DNA of 64,000 nucleotides from assembly GCF_030412915.1 (NCBI RefSeq), contig NZ_JAUHJR010000011.1, positions 26,636 through 90,635 on the forward strand. Direction: 5' to 3'. Under the pieces are notes generated by a model, which worked only from the letters and a program-made list of their open reading frames with translations, ran no database searches and was not told the DNA's origin. The position numbers were made by a program, and so were the translations under genes. The stretch's first letter is position 1. Every line of letters starts with the position of its first letter. This DNA comes from Nocardioides abyssi. Its GTDB lineage: Bacteria; Actinomycetota; Actinomycetes; Propionibacteriales; Nocardioidaceae. Positions 9,724 to 19,186 of the stretch are shown piece by piece.

Positions 9724-10086
9724 ATGTCGCGCCCACTCGTCGTCAAGGTGACCTGCGGCTCCGAGGACGCGGAGCGCTGCAACCAGGCGTTCACGGTGGC
9801 GGCCTCCGCGGTGGCGGCGGGCGCGGATGTCTCGTTGTGGTTGACCGGCGAGGCGGCGTGGTACGGCGTGCCGGGCCGCGCCGAGGCCTTCACGCTGCCG
9901 CTGGCCACCCCGCTGGCGGACCTGCTGGCGGCCGTCGTCGTCGGCGGCACGGTGACCGTGTGCACCCAGTGCGCCGCGCGCCGGGGCATCACCGAGGAGC
10001 AGCTGCTGCCGGGCGTGGTGATCCGCGGTGCGGCGTCGTTCGCCGAGGAGGTCCTGCAGCCGGACGTCCAGGCGCTCGTCTACTGA
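9724..10086 (+). CDS. DsrE-family sulfur-relay-like protein
   Basis: About 120 residues. The ATG at 9724 is preceded by AGGG (9712-9715) at good spacing; GTG at 9715 and ATG at 9718 are alternatives. The sequence fits the DsrE/DsrF/TusD fold: a Rossmann-like N-terminus (LVVKVTCGSEDAERCNQAFTVA), an AGADVSLWLTGEAAW loop and a CTQC segment near residue 80 where related proteins carry a reactive cysteine. Some DsrE proteins carry persulfide sulfur; many are uncharacterised. It is divergent from nitrobindin. Substrate unknown. Confidence 0.8.
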   Translation: MSRPLVVKVTCGSEDAERCNQAFTVAASAVAAGADVSLWLTGEAAWYGVPGRAEAFTLPLATPLADLLAAVVVGGTVTVCTQCAARRGITEEQLLPGVVIRGAASFAEEVLQPDVQALVY

Positions 10087-10125
10087 CGCCTCACGCACGT
10101 CGCCCGGCCGATACGATCCGGCGCC

Positions 10126-12645
10126 ATGAGCGCCGCACCCCCTCCTGACGAAGGTGCGACCGCCCGCGGCTGGCGTCGCCGGCAGCGGCAGGCCACCGCG
10201 CCCACGCCGCCGCTGACCCACGAGGAGGCGCTCGCCCGGCTCGCCGAGCAGACCGCCGCCGCCGACCAGGCCACCTCGCTGCGCCGCGCCGCCGAGCTGG
10301 CCGCCTCCGAGCAGGCCGCCGAGCGGCTCGTCGCCGAGGAGTCCGCGCGCGCCGCCGCCACCGAGGCCGAGGCCGCCCACCGCCGGGCCGCCGAGCTCGC
10401 CGACGCCGCGGCCGAGGCGCAGGCGGCCGCCGCCGCGCTGTCGTCGCAGGCCGCTGCCGCGCTGGCCGCCGCCGAGGGACGCGAGGCCGCCGAGGCCCGG
10501 CTCGACGAGGCCGTCAGCGGACGCGCCGCCGCCGAGGAGGCCGCCGCCGAGGCAGCCCGGCGCCACGAGGAGGCAGCGTCGTACGCCGCCGAGCAGGCCG
10601 CCCTTGCCGCCGAGGCCGCGTCCGCGCGGGAGGTCGCGGACACCGCGGCCGCCGAGCAGGCCCGCCTCGCTGCGGAGGCACACGAGGCGCGGCTCGCGGC
10701 CGAGGAGTCCGCCGCCGACGCCGCTCGCGAGCTGGCCCAGGCCGAGGCCCGCGCGGCCGAGCTGGCCGACGCCAACCGGGAGGCCACCGAGGCCCGTCGC
10801 GCCGCGGAGGAGGCCGCCGCCGCGGCCGCCGCTGCGCTGGAGACCGTTTCTGCCCGGGCCGAGGAGCTGGCCGTCGCCCGGGCCGCGGCCGACGAGGCCG
10901 CCGCCGAGCAGGCCCGCCTCGCGGCCGAGGCCCACTCGGCACGGGAGGTCGCCGAGCAGGCCGCGCGCGAACGCGCCGACGAGGCTGCCTTCGCCAGCGC
11001 CGAGGCCCGCGACCAGGCCGCGCTCGCCGCCTCCGCGGCGGCCGCCGAGCACGCCGCGCTGCTGGCCGCCGAGGAGCAGGCCGGCATCGCCGCGGCCGCC
11101 TCCGAGCTCCGGGCCGCCGCCGACGAGATCGCCACTGCCCACGCCCGCGACGCCGCCGAGGCTCTCCAGGGACGCCGGGTCGCCGACGAGTCCGCCGCCG
11201 AGCAGGCCCGCCTCGCGGCAGTCGCGCACTCGGCCCGCGAGGTCGCCGAGCAGGTCGCGCGCGAGCGCGCCGAGGAGGCAGTCGCCGCGAGCGCCGAGGC
11301 CCGCGACCAGGCCGCTCTCGCGGCTGCGGCCGCCGCGGCCGAGCACGCCGCCCTCGTCGCCGCCACCGAGCAGGCCGAGGTGGCGCGGGTGGCCGCGGCC
11401 GAGCGGCTCTCCGCCGACGAGGTCGCCGCCGAGCACGCCCGCGACGCCGCGGAGGCGCTCGAGGGACGCCGGGTCGCCGACGAGTCCGCCGCCGAACAGG
11501 CCCGCCTCGCGGCCGAGGCCCACGGGGCGCGGGTCGCCGCCGAGCAGTCCGCCCGCGAGCGGGCCGCCGAGGCGGCGGCGGCGTCGGAGTCGGCGTACGA
11601 CGCCTCGGTGCTGGCCGCCGCGGCCGCCCAGGCCGAGCACACCGCGCTCGTCGAGGCGACCGGTCAGGCCGAGGCCGCCCGCGCGGCCGCCGAGGCGCGG
11701 GCGAGCGCCGAGGAGTCCGCCGCCGAGCAGGCCCGCCTCGCGGCCGAGGCGCACGCCGCCCGGACCGCCGCCGAGGAGGCCGCCCGCGTCGCGACCGAGG
11801 CCCGGGAGACCGCCGAGCGCGACGCCGCCGACCACGCCCGGCTGGCCGCCGAGGCCGTCGCCGCCCGCGAGGACGCCGAGCGCCGGCTCGCCGAGCTCAC
11901 CACCGAGCTGGCCGCCGCCCAGGAGGCCCGCCTGGCCGCCGAGCGCGCCGCCGAGGAGCAGTCGTCGCTGCGGCTCGTCGCCGAGGAGAAGGCCGAGCAG
12001 CGGGCGATGGACCGCAGCGCCGTCGAGGCGTCCGTCCGGCACCAGGCCGAGCTCGTCGAGGCCGCCCTGCAGGACCGGCTCGTCGCCGAGCAGCGCGCTG
12101 CCGAGCTGGCTGAGCAGCTGGTCGAGGCGCGCGGTGGCGAGCCCGCGTCGGCCCGCCACGTCGCAGCCGTCCCCACCGACTCCGCTCCCGTCACCGACGC
12201 CCCCGCCACCGGCGTGCGCCCCTCCGCTGCCCCGGCCACCCCGATCGCCCCTCGCAGCGGGGTGCCGCGCTGGTTCTACCTGCTCGGCGCGGCGCTCGCG
12301 GTGGGGCTGACGGCGTTCGCGTGGTTCGAGGGCTACGCCGAGCCGCTGCTGCTCGTGGTCGGCGCCGTCGTCGCGGTCGCGTTCGTGGTGGCCTGGGCAA
12401 CCTCGGCGTCGAAGGCGCAGGTCAGCGTCGCCGACGGCATCGTCGACATCCGCGACGGCGCCAGCCACCACACCTTCGACCTGACCAACCCGCACACGGA
12501 GGTCGAGGTCGAGGGCGAGCCCGGCGCACGCGGGTGGAAGGTGCTGTTCCTGCGCCGCAGCCTGCCGCCGTTCGAGGTCGACGCCTCGATGGTCGACCCG
12601 CACGAGTTCACTGAGGCGCTGCGGCGCTGGCGGCCGGGCCTGTAG
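10126..12645 (+). CDS. Very long Ala-rich coiled-coil membrane protein with C-terminal PH-like domain
   Basis: The product has 839 residues. Residues about 25-670 are almost entirely Ala/Glu/Arg heptad sequence, a long coiled coil. A block containing AAEQARLAAEAHxAREVAEQ recurs at 10906, 11200 and 11494, exactly 294 bp (98 residues, 14 heptads) apart, and again at 11725. Two hydrophobic segments follow near residues 710-755, then an about 75-residue domain ending GWKVLFLRRSLPPFEVDASM. The same C-terminal domain closes the gene at 42790-44346, so this is a two-member local paralogue family. The likely topology is a cytoplasmic rod tethered to the membrane. A scaffold or cell-polarity role is an inference only; no enzyme motif is seen. 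Confidence 0.85.
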   Translation: MSAAPPPDEGATARGWRRRQRQATAPTPPLTHEEALARLAEQTAAADQATSLRRAAELAASEQAAERLVAEESARAAATEAEAAHRRAAELADAAAEAQAAAAALSSQAAAALAAAEGREAAEARLDEAVSGRAAAEEAAAEAARRHEEAASYAAEQAALAAEAASAREVADTAAAEQARLAAEAHEARLAAEESAADAARELAQAEARAAELADANREATEARRAAEEAAAAAAAALETVSARAEELAVARAAADEAAAEQARLAAEAHSAREVAEQAARERADEAAFASAEARDQAALAASAAAAEHAALLAAEEQAGIAAAASELRAAADEIATAHARDAAEALQGRRVADESAAEQARLAAVAHSAREVAEQVARERAEEAVAASAEARDQAALAAAAAAAEHAALVAATEQAEVARVAAAERLSADEVAAEHARDAAEALEGRRVADESAAEQARLAAEAHGARVAAEQSARERAAEAAAASESAYDASVLAAAAAQAEHTALVEATGQAEAARAAAEARASAEESAAEQARLAAEAHAARTAAEEAARVATEARETAERDAADHARLAAEAVAAREDAERRLAELTTELAAAQEARLAAERAAEEQSSLRLVAEEKAEQRAMDRSAVEASVRHQAELVEAALQDRLVAEQRAAELAEQLVEARGGEPASARHVAAVPTDSAPVTDAPATGVRPSAAPATPIAPRSGVPRWFYLLGAALAVGLTAFAWFEGYAEPLLLVVGAVVAVAFVVAWATSASKAQVSVADGIVDIRDGASHHTFDLTNPHTEVEVEGEPGARGWKVLFLRRSLPPFEVDASMVDPHEFTEALRRWRPGL

Positions 12646-12667
12646 CCCTCCGGAGGTCGGGCGCGGC

Positions 12668-13708
12668 TCAGGCGGGTCGGAGCTGCGCGCGCACCCGGTC
12701 GGCGATCTCGGCGACGGCGGCGCGGGAGGTGCGGCCGGCACCGACGATGTTGAAGAAGCCGTGGATCTGGTCGGGGAACCGGCGCGTCTCGACCTCGACC
12801 CCCGCGGCGGCGAGCTTCGCGGCGTACGCCTCGCCCTCGTCGCGGAGCGGGTCGAAGCCGGCGGTGACGACGTACGCCGGCGCGAGCCCGCTCGGCAGGT
12901 CGGCGCGCAGCGGGGCGACGCGCGGGTCGGTGCGGGTGGCCGGGTCGGGGGTGTAGGAGGCGACCGCGAGGTCCATGAACTCCTGGGTGAGGAACAGCCC
13001 CTTGCCGAACATCCGCTTGCTCTCGGTCTCCCCCGACACGTCGGTGGCGGGGTAGACGAGCAGCTGCCACGCGAGCGGCAGCCCCTCGCGGGCCGCCTCG
13101 ATCGCGACGTGGGCGCTGAGGTTGCCGCCGGCGGAGTCGCCGCCGATCGCGATGCGCGCGGGGTCGGCGCCGAGGGCGGTGGCGTGGTCGAGGACCCAGC
13201 GGTACGCCGTGAGCGCGTCGTCGTGGGCGGCCGGGAACGGGTGCTCGGGGCCGAGGCGGTAGTCGACGGCGAGCACCCGCACGCCGGACCGCTCCGCGAT
13301 GAACCGGCAGCTGGCGTCGTGGGTCTCGAGGTCGCCGAAGAAGAAGCCGCCGCCGTGCAGGAAGACCAGCAGCGAGCCGGGCGTCTCGACCGGACCGCAG
13401 GCGCTGGAGGGCGTGTAGAGGCGGGCGAGCAGCCCACCCGCGTCGACCTCGCGCACCGAGCCGACCGCCTGGCGGCCGGCGGTCAGCCCGGACTGGCGGA
13501 CCGCGGCCTGCCGCCCGAGCTCGACCTCGAGCGACTCGATCGCGGGCTCGCGGGTCAGCTGCTGGATGCGCAGCATGAGCTGGAGGTCGACCGCCAGCAC
13601 CTGCCCGTCGCGCTCCAGCGGTGGCCCGGCCAGCACCCGCTGGACGGGGGCGGGCAGGCCCAGCAGCGCCCGCAGGACGGTGGCCTCGATGACGGTCCTC
13701 GCACTCAC
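12668..13708 (-). CDS. Alpha/beta hydrolase, hormone-sensitive-lipase (HSL) type esterase
   Basis: The 346-residue protein has all HSL-family marks: the oxyanion-hole motif FLHGGGFFFGDLET, the nucleophile elbow GGDSAGG, the acid in the FDPLRDEGEAY segment and the catalytic His in QIHGFF. It likely hydrolyses short-chain acyl esters. The GTG at 13708 is chosen because it gives a normal family N-terminus and leaves about 145 bp before the divergent ppk1. No signal peptide is seen. Confidence 0.88.
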   Translation of the reverse strand: MSARTVIEATVLRALLGLPAPVQRVLAGPPLERDGQVLAVDLQLMLRIQQLTREPAIESLEVELGRQAAVRQSGLTAGRQAVGSVREVDAGGLLARLYTPSSACGPVETPGSLLVFLHGGGFFFGDLETHDASCRFIAERSGVRVLAVDYRLGPEHPFPAAHDDALTAYRWVLDHATALGADPARIAIGGDSAGGNLSAHVAIEAAREGLPLAWQLLVYPATDVSGETESKRMFGKGLFLTQEFMDLAVASYTPDPATRTDPRVAPLRADLPSGLAPAYVVTAGFDPLRDEGEAYAAKLAAAGVEVETRRFPDQIHGFFNIVGAGRTSRAAVAEIADRVRAQLRPA

Positions 13709-13742
13709 GGGCGCCGACAGTAGCGGCCCGGGCGGTCGTCCC

Positions 13743-13775
13743 GTCGTCCATCCGTCGTCCAGCAGTCGTCCACGC
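13743..13775 (+). promoter_or_regulatory. Three 11-bp direct repeats upstream of ppk1 (possible PHO-box-like array)
   Basis: GTCGTCCATCC (13743-13753), GTCGTCCAGCA (13754-13764) and GTCGTCCACGC (13765-13775) are in exact 11-bp register. A lone GTTCACCCGCC at 13825 is close to the Streptomyces PhoP unit. PhoP binding is inference; the array itself departs from the GTTCACC consensus. Confidence 0.4.
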
Positions 13776-13852
13776 GGAAGCCCCGCGCGGGCCGCTCCCC
13801 AGGGCCGTCCGAGGGACACCTCCCGTTCACCCGCCGGTGCCACACTGACGGC

Positions 13853-16021
13853 GTGACCCTGGAGACCGGACCGAGCGAGGACGTGCTGCCGCGCGACCGC
13901 GTGCCGCACGACTCCTTCGACGTCGAGCCGCCCTACCTCCCGGACCACGAGGCGGTCGCGGCGGTGGAGCAGTACGACGACCGGTTCCTCGACCGCGAGC
14001 TCTCCTGGCTGCACTTCAACCAGCGGGTCCTCGAGCTCGCCGAGGACCTCGAGCTGCCGCTGCTCGAGCGGGTCCGGTTCCTGGCGATCTTCACCAGCAA
14101 CCTCGACGAGTTCTTCATGGTCCGGGTGGCCGGCCTGAAGCGCCGGATCGCCGCCGGGCTGGCCGTCCGCGCCGCCTCCGGGCTGATGCCGCGCGAGGTG
14201 CTCGAGCGGATCTGGCGCACCGCCCGGGAGCTGAGCGAGCGGCAGGTGTGCCTCTTCCGCGACGAGATCGACCCGGCCCTGCGCGCGCAGGGCATCGAGA
14301 TCGTCCGCTGGGGCGAGCTCGACGAGCGGGAGCAGAAGCACTGCAAGAAGCACTTCAAGGAGCGCGTCTTCCCGGTCCTCACGCCGCTGGCGGTCGACCC
14401 CGCGCACCCGTTCCCCTACATCTCGGGGCTCTCGCTGAACCTCGCCGTGGTGCTGCGCGACCCCGGCACCCGCAAGGAGCACTTCGCGCGGGTCAAGGTG
14501 CCCCCGATCTTCGCCCGGCTCGTGCCCCTGGGCGGCCAGCGGTTCGTCCCGCTCGAGGACGTGATGCGCGATCGGCTCAAGAAGCTCTTCCCTGGCATGG
14601 AGGTGCTGGAGGTCCACACCTTCCGGGTCACCCGCAACGAGGACCTCGAGGTCGAGGAGGACGACGCCGAGAACCTCCTGGCCGCGCTCGAGAAGGAGCT
14701 GCTCCGCCGCCGCTTCGGCCCCCCGGTGCGGCTCGAGGTGGAGGAGACGATCAGCCCCGCCGTGCTCGACCTGCTCGTCTCCGAGCTCGGGGTGGCCGAG
14801 GAGGAGGTCTTCCGGCTGCCCGGACCGCTGGACCTGCGGGCGCTGACGAGCATCGCCGACCTGGGCCGCGAGGAGCTGAAGTACCCCGCGTTCGTCCCCA
14901 CGACCCACCCGCTGCTGGCCGAGGTCGAGTCGGCCGCGCCGGTCGACGTGTTCAAGGCCGCCCGCCGCCACGACGTGCTGCTGCACCACCCCTACGACTC
15001 GTTCGCGACCTCCGTCCAGCGCTTCCTGGAGCAGGCCGCTGCGGACCCGCACGTGCTGGCGATCAAGCAGACGCTCTACCGGACCTCCGGCGACTCCCCG
15101 ATCATCGACGCGCTCGTCGACGCCGCCGAGGCGGGCAAGCAGGTGCTGGTGATCGTGGAGATCAAGGCCCGCTTCGACGAGGAGGCCAACATCCGGTGGG
15201 CCCGCAAGCTCGAGCAGGCCGGGTGCCACGTCGTCTACGGCCTCGTCGGGCTCAAGACGCACTGCAAGCTCTCGATGGTGGTGCGCGAGGAGGACAGCTC
15301 CGGCGGCGGCATCCGTCGCTACACCCACATCGGCACGGGCAACTACAACCCGAAGACCTCCCGCACCTACGAGGACCTCGGCCTCATCACCACCGACGAC
15401 ACCATCGGCGAGGACGTCGCCCACCTGTTCAACAACCTCTCCGGCTGGTCGCGCAACGCCTCCTACGAGGAGCTGCTCGTCGCTCCGGACTCGGCACGCT
15501 CGGGCCTGGTCGAGCGCATCCACCGCGAGATCGCCCACCACCGCAACGGCCGCCCGGCCCGGATCCGGCTCAAGGCCAACTCCGTGGTCGACGAGGCCGT
15601 CATCGACGCGCTCTACCTCGCCTCCCAGGAGGGCGTGCCGGTGCAGATGCTCATTCGCGGCATCTGCTCGCTGCGGCCCGGCGTGCCGGGCCTCTCGGAG
15701 ACCATCGAGGTGCGGTCGGTGCTCGGCCGCTTCCTCGAGCACAGCCGGGTCTTCTGGTTCGACAACGGCGGCGAGCCCGAGGCCTGGATCGGCTCGGCCG
15801 ACATGATGCACCGCAACCTCGACCGCCGGGTCGAGGTGCTCGTCCGGCTCCCCGGCGAGGCCACCCGCCGGGCCGTGGACGAGCTGCTGACGCTCGCCTT
15901 CGACGACGACACCGACGCGTGGGTCCTCGGCCCCGACGGCGCGTGGACCCGCACGCGCGGCCCCGTGCACCTGCAGGACACGCTGATCGAGCGGCAGCGG
16001 CGCCGGCGCGTGGCCGGCTGA
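13853..16021 (+). CDS. ppk1: Polyphosphate kinase 1
   Basis: The 722-residue protein carries the PPK1 N-terminal domain ([39 protein letters not shown]), the head domain and the two phospholipase-D-like C-terminal domains. Catalytic His segments are visible in [12 protein letters not shown] and the ATP-site motif THIGTGNYN follows. It reversibly transfers the gamma-phosphate of ATP to polyphosphate. The GTG at 13853 is the chosen start. It lies upstream of a DUF47/Pit pair, giving a phosphate-storage and uptake neighbourhood. The 200-bp gap to the next gene holds possible PHO-box repeats. Confidence 0.95.
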   Translation: MTLETGPSEDVLPRDRVPHDSFDVEPPYLPDHEAVAAVEQYDDRFLDRELSWLHFNQRVLELAEDLELPLLERVRFLAIFTSNLDEFFMVRVAGLKRRIAAGLAVRAASGLMPREVLERIWRTARELSERQVCLFRDEIDPALRAQGIEIVRWGELDEREQKHCKKHFKERVFPVLTPLAVDPAHPFPYISGLSLNLAVVLRDPGTRKEHFARVKVPPIFARLVPLGGQRFVPLEDVMRDRLKKLFPGMEVLEVHTFRVTRNEDLEVEEDDAENLLAALEKELLRRRFGPPVRLEVEETISPAVLDLLVSELGVAEEEVFRLPGPLDLRALTSIADLGREELKYPAFVPTTHPLLAEVESAAPVDVFKAARRHDVLLHHPYDSFATSVQRFLEQAAADPHVLAIKQTLYRTSGDSPIIDALVDAAEAGKQVLVIVEIKARFDEEANIRWARKLEQAGCHVVYGLVGLKTHCKLSMVVREEDSSGGGIRRYTHIGTGNYNPKTSRTYEDLGLITTDDTIGEDVAHLFNNLSGWSRNASYEELLVAPDSARSGLVERIHREIAHHRNGRPARIRLKANSVVDEAVIDALYLASQEGVPVQMLIRGICSLRPGVPGLSETIEVRSVLGRFLEHSRVFWFDNGGEPEAWIGSADMMHRNLDRRVEVLVRLPGEATRRAVDELLTLAFDDDTDAWVLGPDGAWTRTRGPVHLQDTLIERQRRRRVAG

Positions 16022-16199
16022 CCTGCCGTGTCACCGCGGGGATCCGGCGGTGATCTGACGGCGCTGCGGCGGCGCGGCGGCGTACGACGGGGCCGGCCGC
16101 GCGGCGGCGTACCCGGCGGCGTACGGCCGAAGTCTTTGCCGAGGTGACGGGACAGACGCCGTCCTCGCTTGCGTGATCTCACGAGCGAGCCCCTACGCT
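16022..16199. other. Intergenic region between ppk1 and the DUF47 gene
   Basis: No gene is seen. The first part contains several GC-rich GCGGCGTACG repeats that may pair as a terminator. A TTGCGT ... TACGCT pair near 16169-16199 is a weak candidate promoter (19-bp spacer). Confidence 0.35.
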
Positions 16200-16232
16200 G
16201 TTCAACGCTCGTTCCCCCGTCGTTCAGGAGTC
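16200..16232 (+). promoter_or_regulatory. Candidate PHO box: three 11-bp direct repeats overlapping the RBS of the DUF47-pit operon
   Basis: GTTCAACGCTC, GTTCCCCCGTC and GTTCAGGAGTC run back to back at 16200-16210, 16211-16221 and 16222-16232. Streptomyces PHO boxes are 11-bp direct repeats of GTTCACC-type units, so phosphate control by PhoP is plausible. The position, downstream of a possible -10 and over the GGAG of the RBS, would fit repression. The match to consensus is partial. Confidence 0.45.
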
Positions 16233-16237
16233 ACTCC

Positions 16238-16855
16238 GTGGGACTGCGTTTCCGCCCGGTCGAGGCCACGTTCTACGACCAGTTCACCGAACAGGCGAAC
16301 CACCTCGTCACCGGCGCGAAGATCCTCGCCGAGATGCTTGCCGACGGCGCCGACCACCAGGCCGTCGCCCAGCGCATGCGCGATGCCGAGCACGCCGCCG
16401 ACGAGACCACCCACGCGATCATCCGCAAGGTGAACAGCACGTTCATCACGCCGTTCGACCGCGAGGACATCTACGCGCTGGCCTCCGGCCTCGACGACGT
16501 CATGGACCACATGGACGAGGTCGTCGACATGATCCTGCTGTACGAGGTCCGGCACATGCCTGCCGAGGTCTCCGGGCAGGTCGAGCTGCTCCAGCGGTGC
16601 GCCGACCTGACCGCGGCGGCGATGCCGAACCTGCGGTCGATGCAGTCGCTCGAGGAGTACTGGATCGAGATCAACCGCCTCGAGAACGCCGGCGACAAGA
16701 ACCACCGCCGGATCCTCGCCAACATCTTCAGCGGCGAGCTCAAGACGATCGAGGTGCTCAAGCTCAAGGACATCGTCGAGTCCCTCGAGGACGCCATCGA
16801 CGCGTTCGAGTCGGTGGCGAACACCGTGGAGCAGATCGCCGTCAAGGAGTCCTGA
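16238..16855 (+). CDS. DUF47 family PhoU-like protein (Pit accessory regulator)
   Basis: I chose GTG 16238, preceded by GGAG at 16227-16230; the product then begins MGLRFRPVEATFYDQF, typical of the family, with 205 residues. It is all-helical and PhoU-like, with acidic metal-binding helix motifs such as DAEHAADETTH and ENAGDKNHR. DUF47 proteins are encoded beside Pit phosphate transporters and are thought to control them. Here pit starts 3 bp downstream, so the two are one operon. Confidence 0.9.
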   Translation: MGLRFRPVEATFYDQFTEQANHLVTGAKILAEMLADGADHQAVAQRMRDAEHAADETTHAIIRKVNSTFITPFDREDIYALASGLDDVMDHMDEVVDMILLYEVRHMPAEVSGQVELLQRCADLTAAAMPNLRSMQSLEEYWIEINRLENAGDKNHRRILANIFSGELKTIEVLKLKDIVESLEDAIDAFESVANTVEQIAVKES

Positions 16856-16858
16856 CCG

Positions 16859-17878
16859 GTGGAGCTCGCGATCATCATCGCGGTGGTCGTGGTCGCCCTC
16901 GTGTTCGACTACACGAACGGGTTCCACGACGCCGCCAACGCCATCGCGACCTCGGTCTCCACCCGGGCGCTCACGCCCCGGGTCGCGCTCGGGCTCGCGG
17001 CGGTCATGAACTTCATCGGCGCCTTCCTCGGCCAGAAGGTCGCCAAGACCGTCTCCGAGGTCATCACGTTCCCCGACGAGATGCTGGCGACCAACGCCAG
17101 CCATGCGCTCGTCGTGGTCATGGCCGGCCTCGCCGGCGCGATCACGTGGAACATGATCACCTGGTACTACGGCCTGCCCTCCTCCTCCTCCCACGCCCTC
17201 ATCGGCGGCCTGGTCGGCGCGGCCCTCGCGGCCGGCGTCACGGTCTCGTGGGACACCGTGATGGAGAAGGTCGTCATCCCGATGCTCATCTCCCCGGTCT
17301 TCGCCTTCGCCGCCGGCTTCGCGGTGATGCTCGCGATCATGTGGATCTTCCGGCGGGTCAACCCGCACAAGGCCCACCGCGGCTTCAAGCTCGCCCAGAC
17401 CGCCTCGGCCGCCGCCATGGCGCTCGGCCACGGCCTCCAGGACGCGCAGAAGACGATGGGCGTCATCTTCCTCGCGCTGCTCGCCGGTGGGTACGTCGGC
17501 GCCGATGACGACCTGCCGCTGTGGGTGATCTTCGCCGCCGCCGCCGCGATCTCGGCCGGCACCTGGAGCGGCGGCTGGCGCATCATGCGCACCCTCGGCC
17601 GCCGCATCATCCACCTCGACCCGGCCCGCGGCTTCGCCGCCGAGTCGGTCGCCGCGTCGGTGCTCTACACGACGGCGTACGCCTTCGAGGCCCCGATCTC
17701 CACCACCCACACCATCACCTCCGCGGTCATGGGCGTCGGCGCCACCAAGCGCTTCTCGGCCGTCCGCTGGGGCGTCGCCCGCTCGATCGTCGTCGCCTGG
17801 GTCTCCACCTTCCCCGCCGCCGGCGCCGTCGCCGCCTTCGTCTACCTCGTCTGCCGGTACGTCTTCCACCTTCCGTAG
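16859..17878 (+). CDS. pit: Inorganic phosphate transporter, Pit/PiT family
   Basis: A 339-residue integral membrane protein with about nine hydrophobic segments. It carries both PiT signature repeats: FDYTNGFHDAANAIATSV near the N-terminus and the second-half repeat around ALGHGLQDAQKTMG. These mark a low-affinity metal-phosphate/H+ symporter. GTG start with AAGGAG 8-13 bases upstream. It is the second gene of the DUF47-pit operon; ppk1 upstream suggests that imported phosphate can be stored as polyphosphate. Confidence 0.93.
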   Translation: MELAIIIAVVVVALVFDYTNGFHDAANAIATSVSTRALTPRVALGLAAVMNFIGAFLGQKVAKTVSEVITFPDEMLATNASHALVVVMAGLAGAITWNMITWYYGLPSSSSHALIGGLVGAALAAGVTVSWDTVMEKVVIPMLISPVFAFAAGFAVMLAIMWIFRRVNPHKAHRGFKLAQTASAAAMALGHGLQDAQKTMGVIFLALLAGGYVGADDDLPLWVIFAAAAAISAGTWSGGWRIMRTLGRRIIHLDPARGFAAESVAASVLYTTAYAFEAPISTTHTITSAVMGVGATKRFSAVRWGVARSIVVAWVSTFPAAGAVAAFVYLVCRYVFHLP

Positions 17879-17962
17879 GTCGGCTTCGGCTCGTCACTCC
17901 GGGTGACCCCGTGTCCCCGGCGTGGCGGTCGTCTGTCCACAAGCTGGCGGCCATCGGCCGTG

Positions 17963-18021
17963 TAGTCCGTGACATTTGGCAGGTGAATCCGGCCGAATCG
18001 CCTGCGGAACGTCACGGACTA
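17963..18021. repeat. 59-bp imperfect palindrome, copy A, flanking the AbiEi/DUF559-like gene
   Basis: TAGTCCGTGACATT at 17963 pairs with AACGTCACGGACTA at 18008-18021 (one mismatch), with a second inner inverted repeat around GCAGG/CCTGC. Together they fold as one long hairpin. A direct copy lies at 19187-19245 on the other side of the gene. Confidence 0.85.
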
Positions 18022-18086
18022 CCCCGACGGGGCGAGCGGCTGATCGGCCACCGAGCGAGCCATCAGCCGGTCGACCGGCGAGTGGC

Positions 18087-19109
18087 TCAGGCCGCCCAAG
18101 GACGGAGCCATCGCTGGCGGAGCTCCTCCGGCAGCGCCCGGCGGGCGGCGACGGTCGAGGTGTCGGGCCAGTACGACGGTCGTGCCAGGGTCCAGCTGCG
18201 CGGCGCCGGCGGTCGGTGGACGGCGCGCTCGTAGGCCCTGGTCAGCCGAGCCAGGAACGGCCGCGGGTCCCGCCCGTCGTGGCCGAGCATGACGACGTAC
18301 TCCAGTCCGTGGCTGCGGAAGAGCTCCTCCCGGTCGAGGTCGCGCGAGCGCTTCGCTCCGGCGAGGTGGAGCGCTCCGTCGTACTCACCGACCACCCCCA
18401 CGACGGGGTCGAAGAGGTCCGGCGTGCCGATGTGCCGGCCGGCGAGGTCGAAGACCGGGACGTTCGACAGGGGCCGGGGCAGGCCGGCCCGATGGGTCCA
18501 GAGCAGCCGCATCAGCACCTCGCCCGAGGACCAGCTGTTCTCCGACGCGAAGGGGATCGCGGCCCGGCACTGCGGGATGCCCGTCCAACCGCGGTGCCGC
18601 GCGGCGTACTCGCGCATCTCCTCGATCGAGACCACGTCGTCACGCGCCGCCATGTCGAGGTGGACCACCGCCAGCTCGAGGGTCGGCATGTAGCGCATCT
18701 CGAAGCAGACGGCGCGCGCCGGGGAGGTCATCCGTACGCCGTCGAGGTCGACCAGGTCCCGCGGGTCGAGCCGCTCGGCAGACACATCGATGCCGCGCTG
18801 CGGGCGGATGTCGTCGCAGGAGGTCACCAGCGTCACCGGCCGCACCAGCCGACCGTCGAGCCCCCGGCCGTCGAACCACTTCGCGCCGGCCCACCGCAGG
18901 GCGCCCCAACCGGTCACCCCGCCATGCTCCGGCAGCACCGCAGCCGCCTCGACGATGCGCTGCTCCGGCACCGTGCCGTCGACCTCTGCGGGCACGTAGA
19001 GTCCGCGCGAGGACGACCGCCACGCCGGGGTGCGCGCCTGCCACCGCGTCGGCCCGCCGGGCGTCCCGACGCGCACCGGCCAGGTCACGGGTGGGCGTTC
19101 GGGGGTCAC
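18087..19109 (-). CDS. AbiEi-antitoxin-like / DUF559-type nuclease-fold protein
   Basis: The 340-residue protein has an N-terminal region with a winged-helix-like pattern (GVTGWGALRWAGAKWFDGRG) and a C-terminal segment (VVGVVGEYDGALHLAG, then RDLDREELFRSHG and YVVMLGHD) that matches the Vsr/DUF559 fold, where E-Y-D and a following acidic residue belong to a PD-(D/E)XK-like core. Related proteins are common and multicopy in Nocardioidaceae and are often labelled AbiEi-family antitoxin-like. No cognate toxin is adjacent. The gene sits alone between two direct copies of a 59-bp palindrome, which may mark a mobile or duplicated module. Function unproven. Confidence 0.6.
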   Translation of the reverse strand: MTPERPPVTWPVRVGTPGGPTRWQARTPAWRSSSRGLYVPAEVDGTVPEQRIVEAAAVLPEHGGVTGWGALRWAGAKWFDGRGLDGRLVRPVTLVTSCDDIRPQRGIDVSAERLDPRDLVDLDGVRMTSPARAVCFEMRYMPTLELAVVHLDMAARDDVVSIEEMREYAARHRGWTGIPQCRAAIPFASENSWSSGEVLMRLLWTHRAGLPRPLSNVPVFDLAGRHIGTPDLFDPVVGVVGEYDGALHLAGAKRSRDLDREELFRSHGLEYVVMLGHDGRDPRPFLARLTRAYERAVHRPPAPRSWTLARPSYWPDTSTVAARRALPEELRQRWLRPWAA

Positions 19110-19186
19110 GCTCCCACCCTGCCCAGATCCGGCGGGCTGCTCCTCGGTTCTCCACAGGCTGCGCCCGGTGCTGGCCGTCGTCGGGA

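Noticed and set aside
10126-12645. Long minus-strand Gly/Leu-rich and Ala/Ser-rich frames opposite the coiled-coil gene
   Set aside because: They follow from the GCC/GAG codon bias of the Ala/Glu-rich gene and have no known motifs.
13709-15970. Minus-strand reading frame continuing upstream of the esterase through all of ppk1
   Set aside because: Only the last 346 codons make a real protein; the remainder is antisense to ppk1 and lacks protein-like features.
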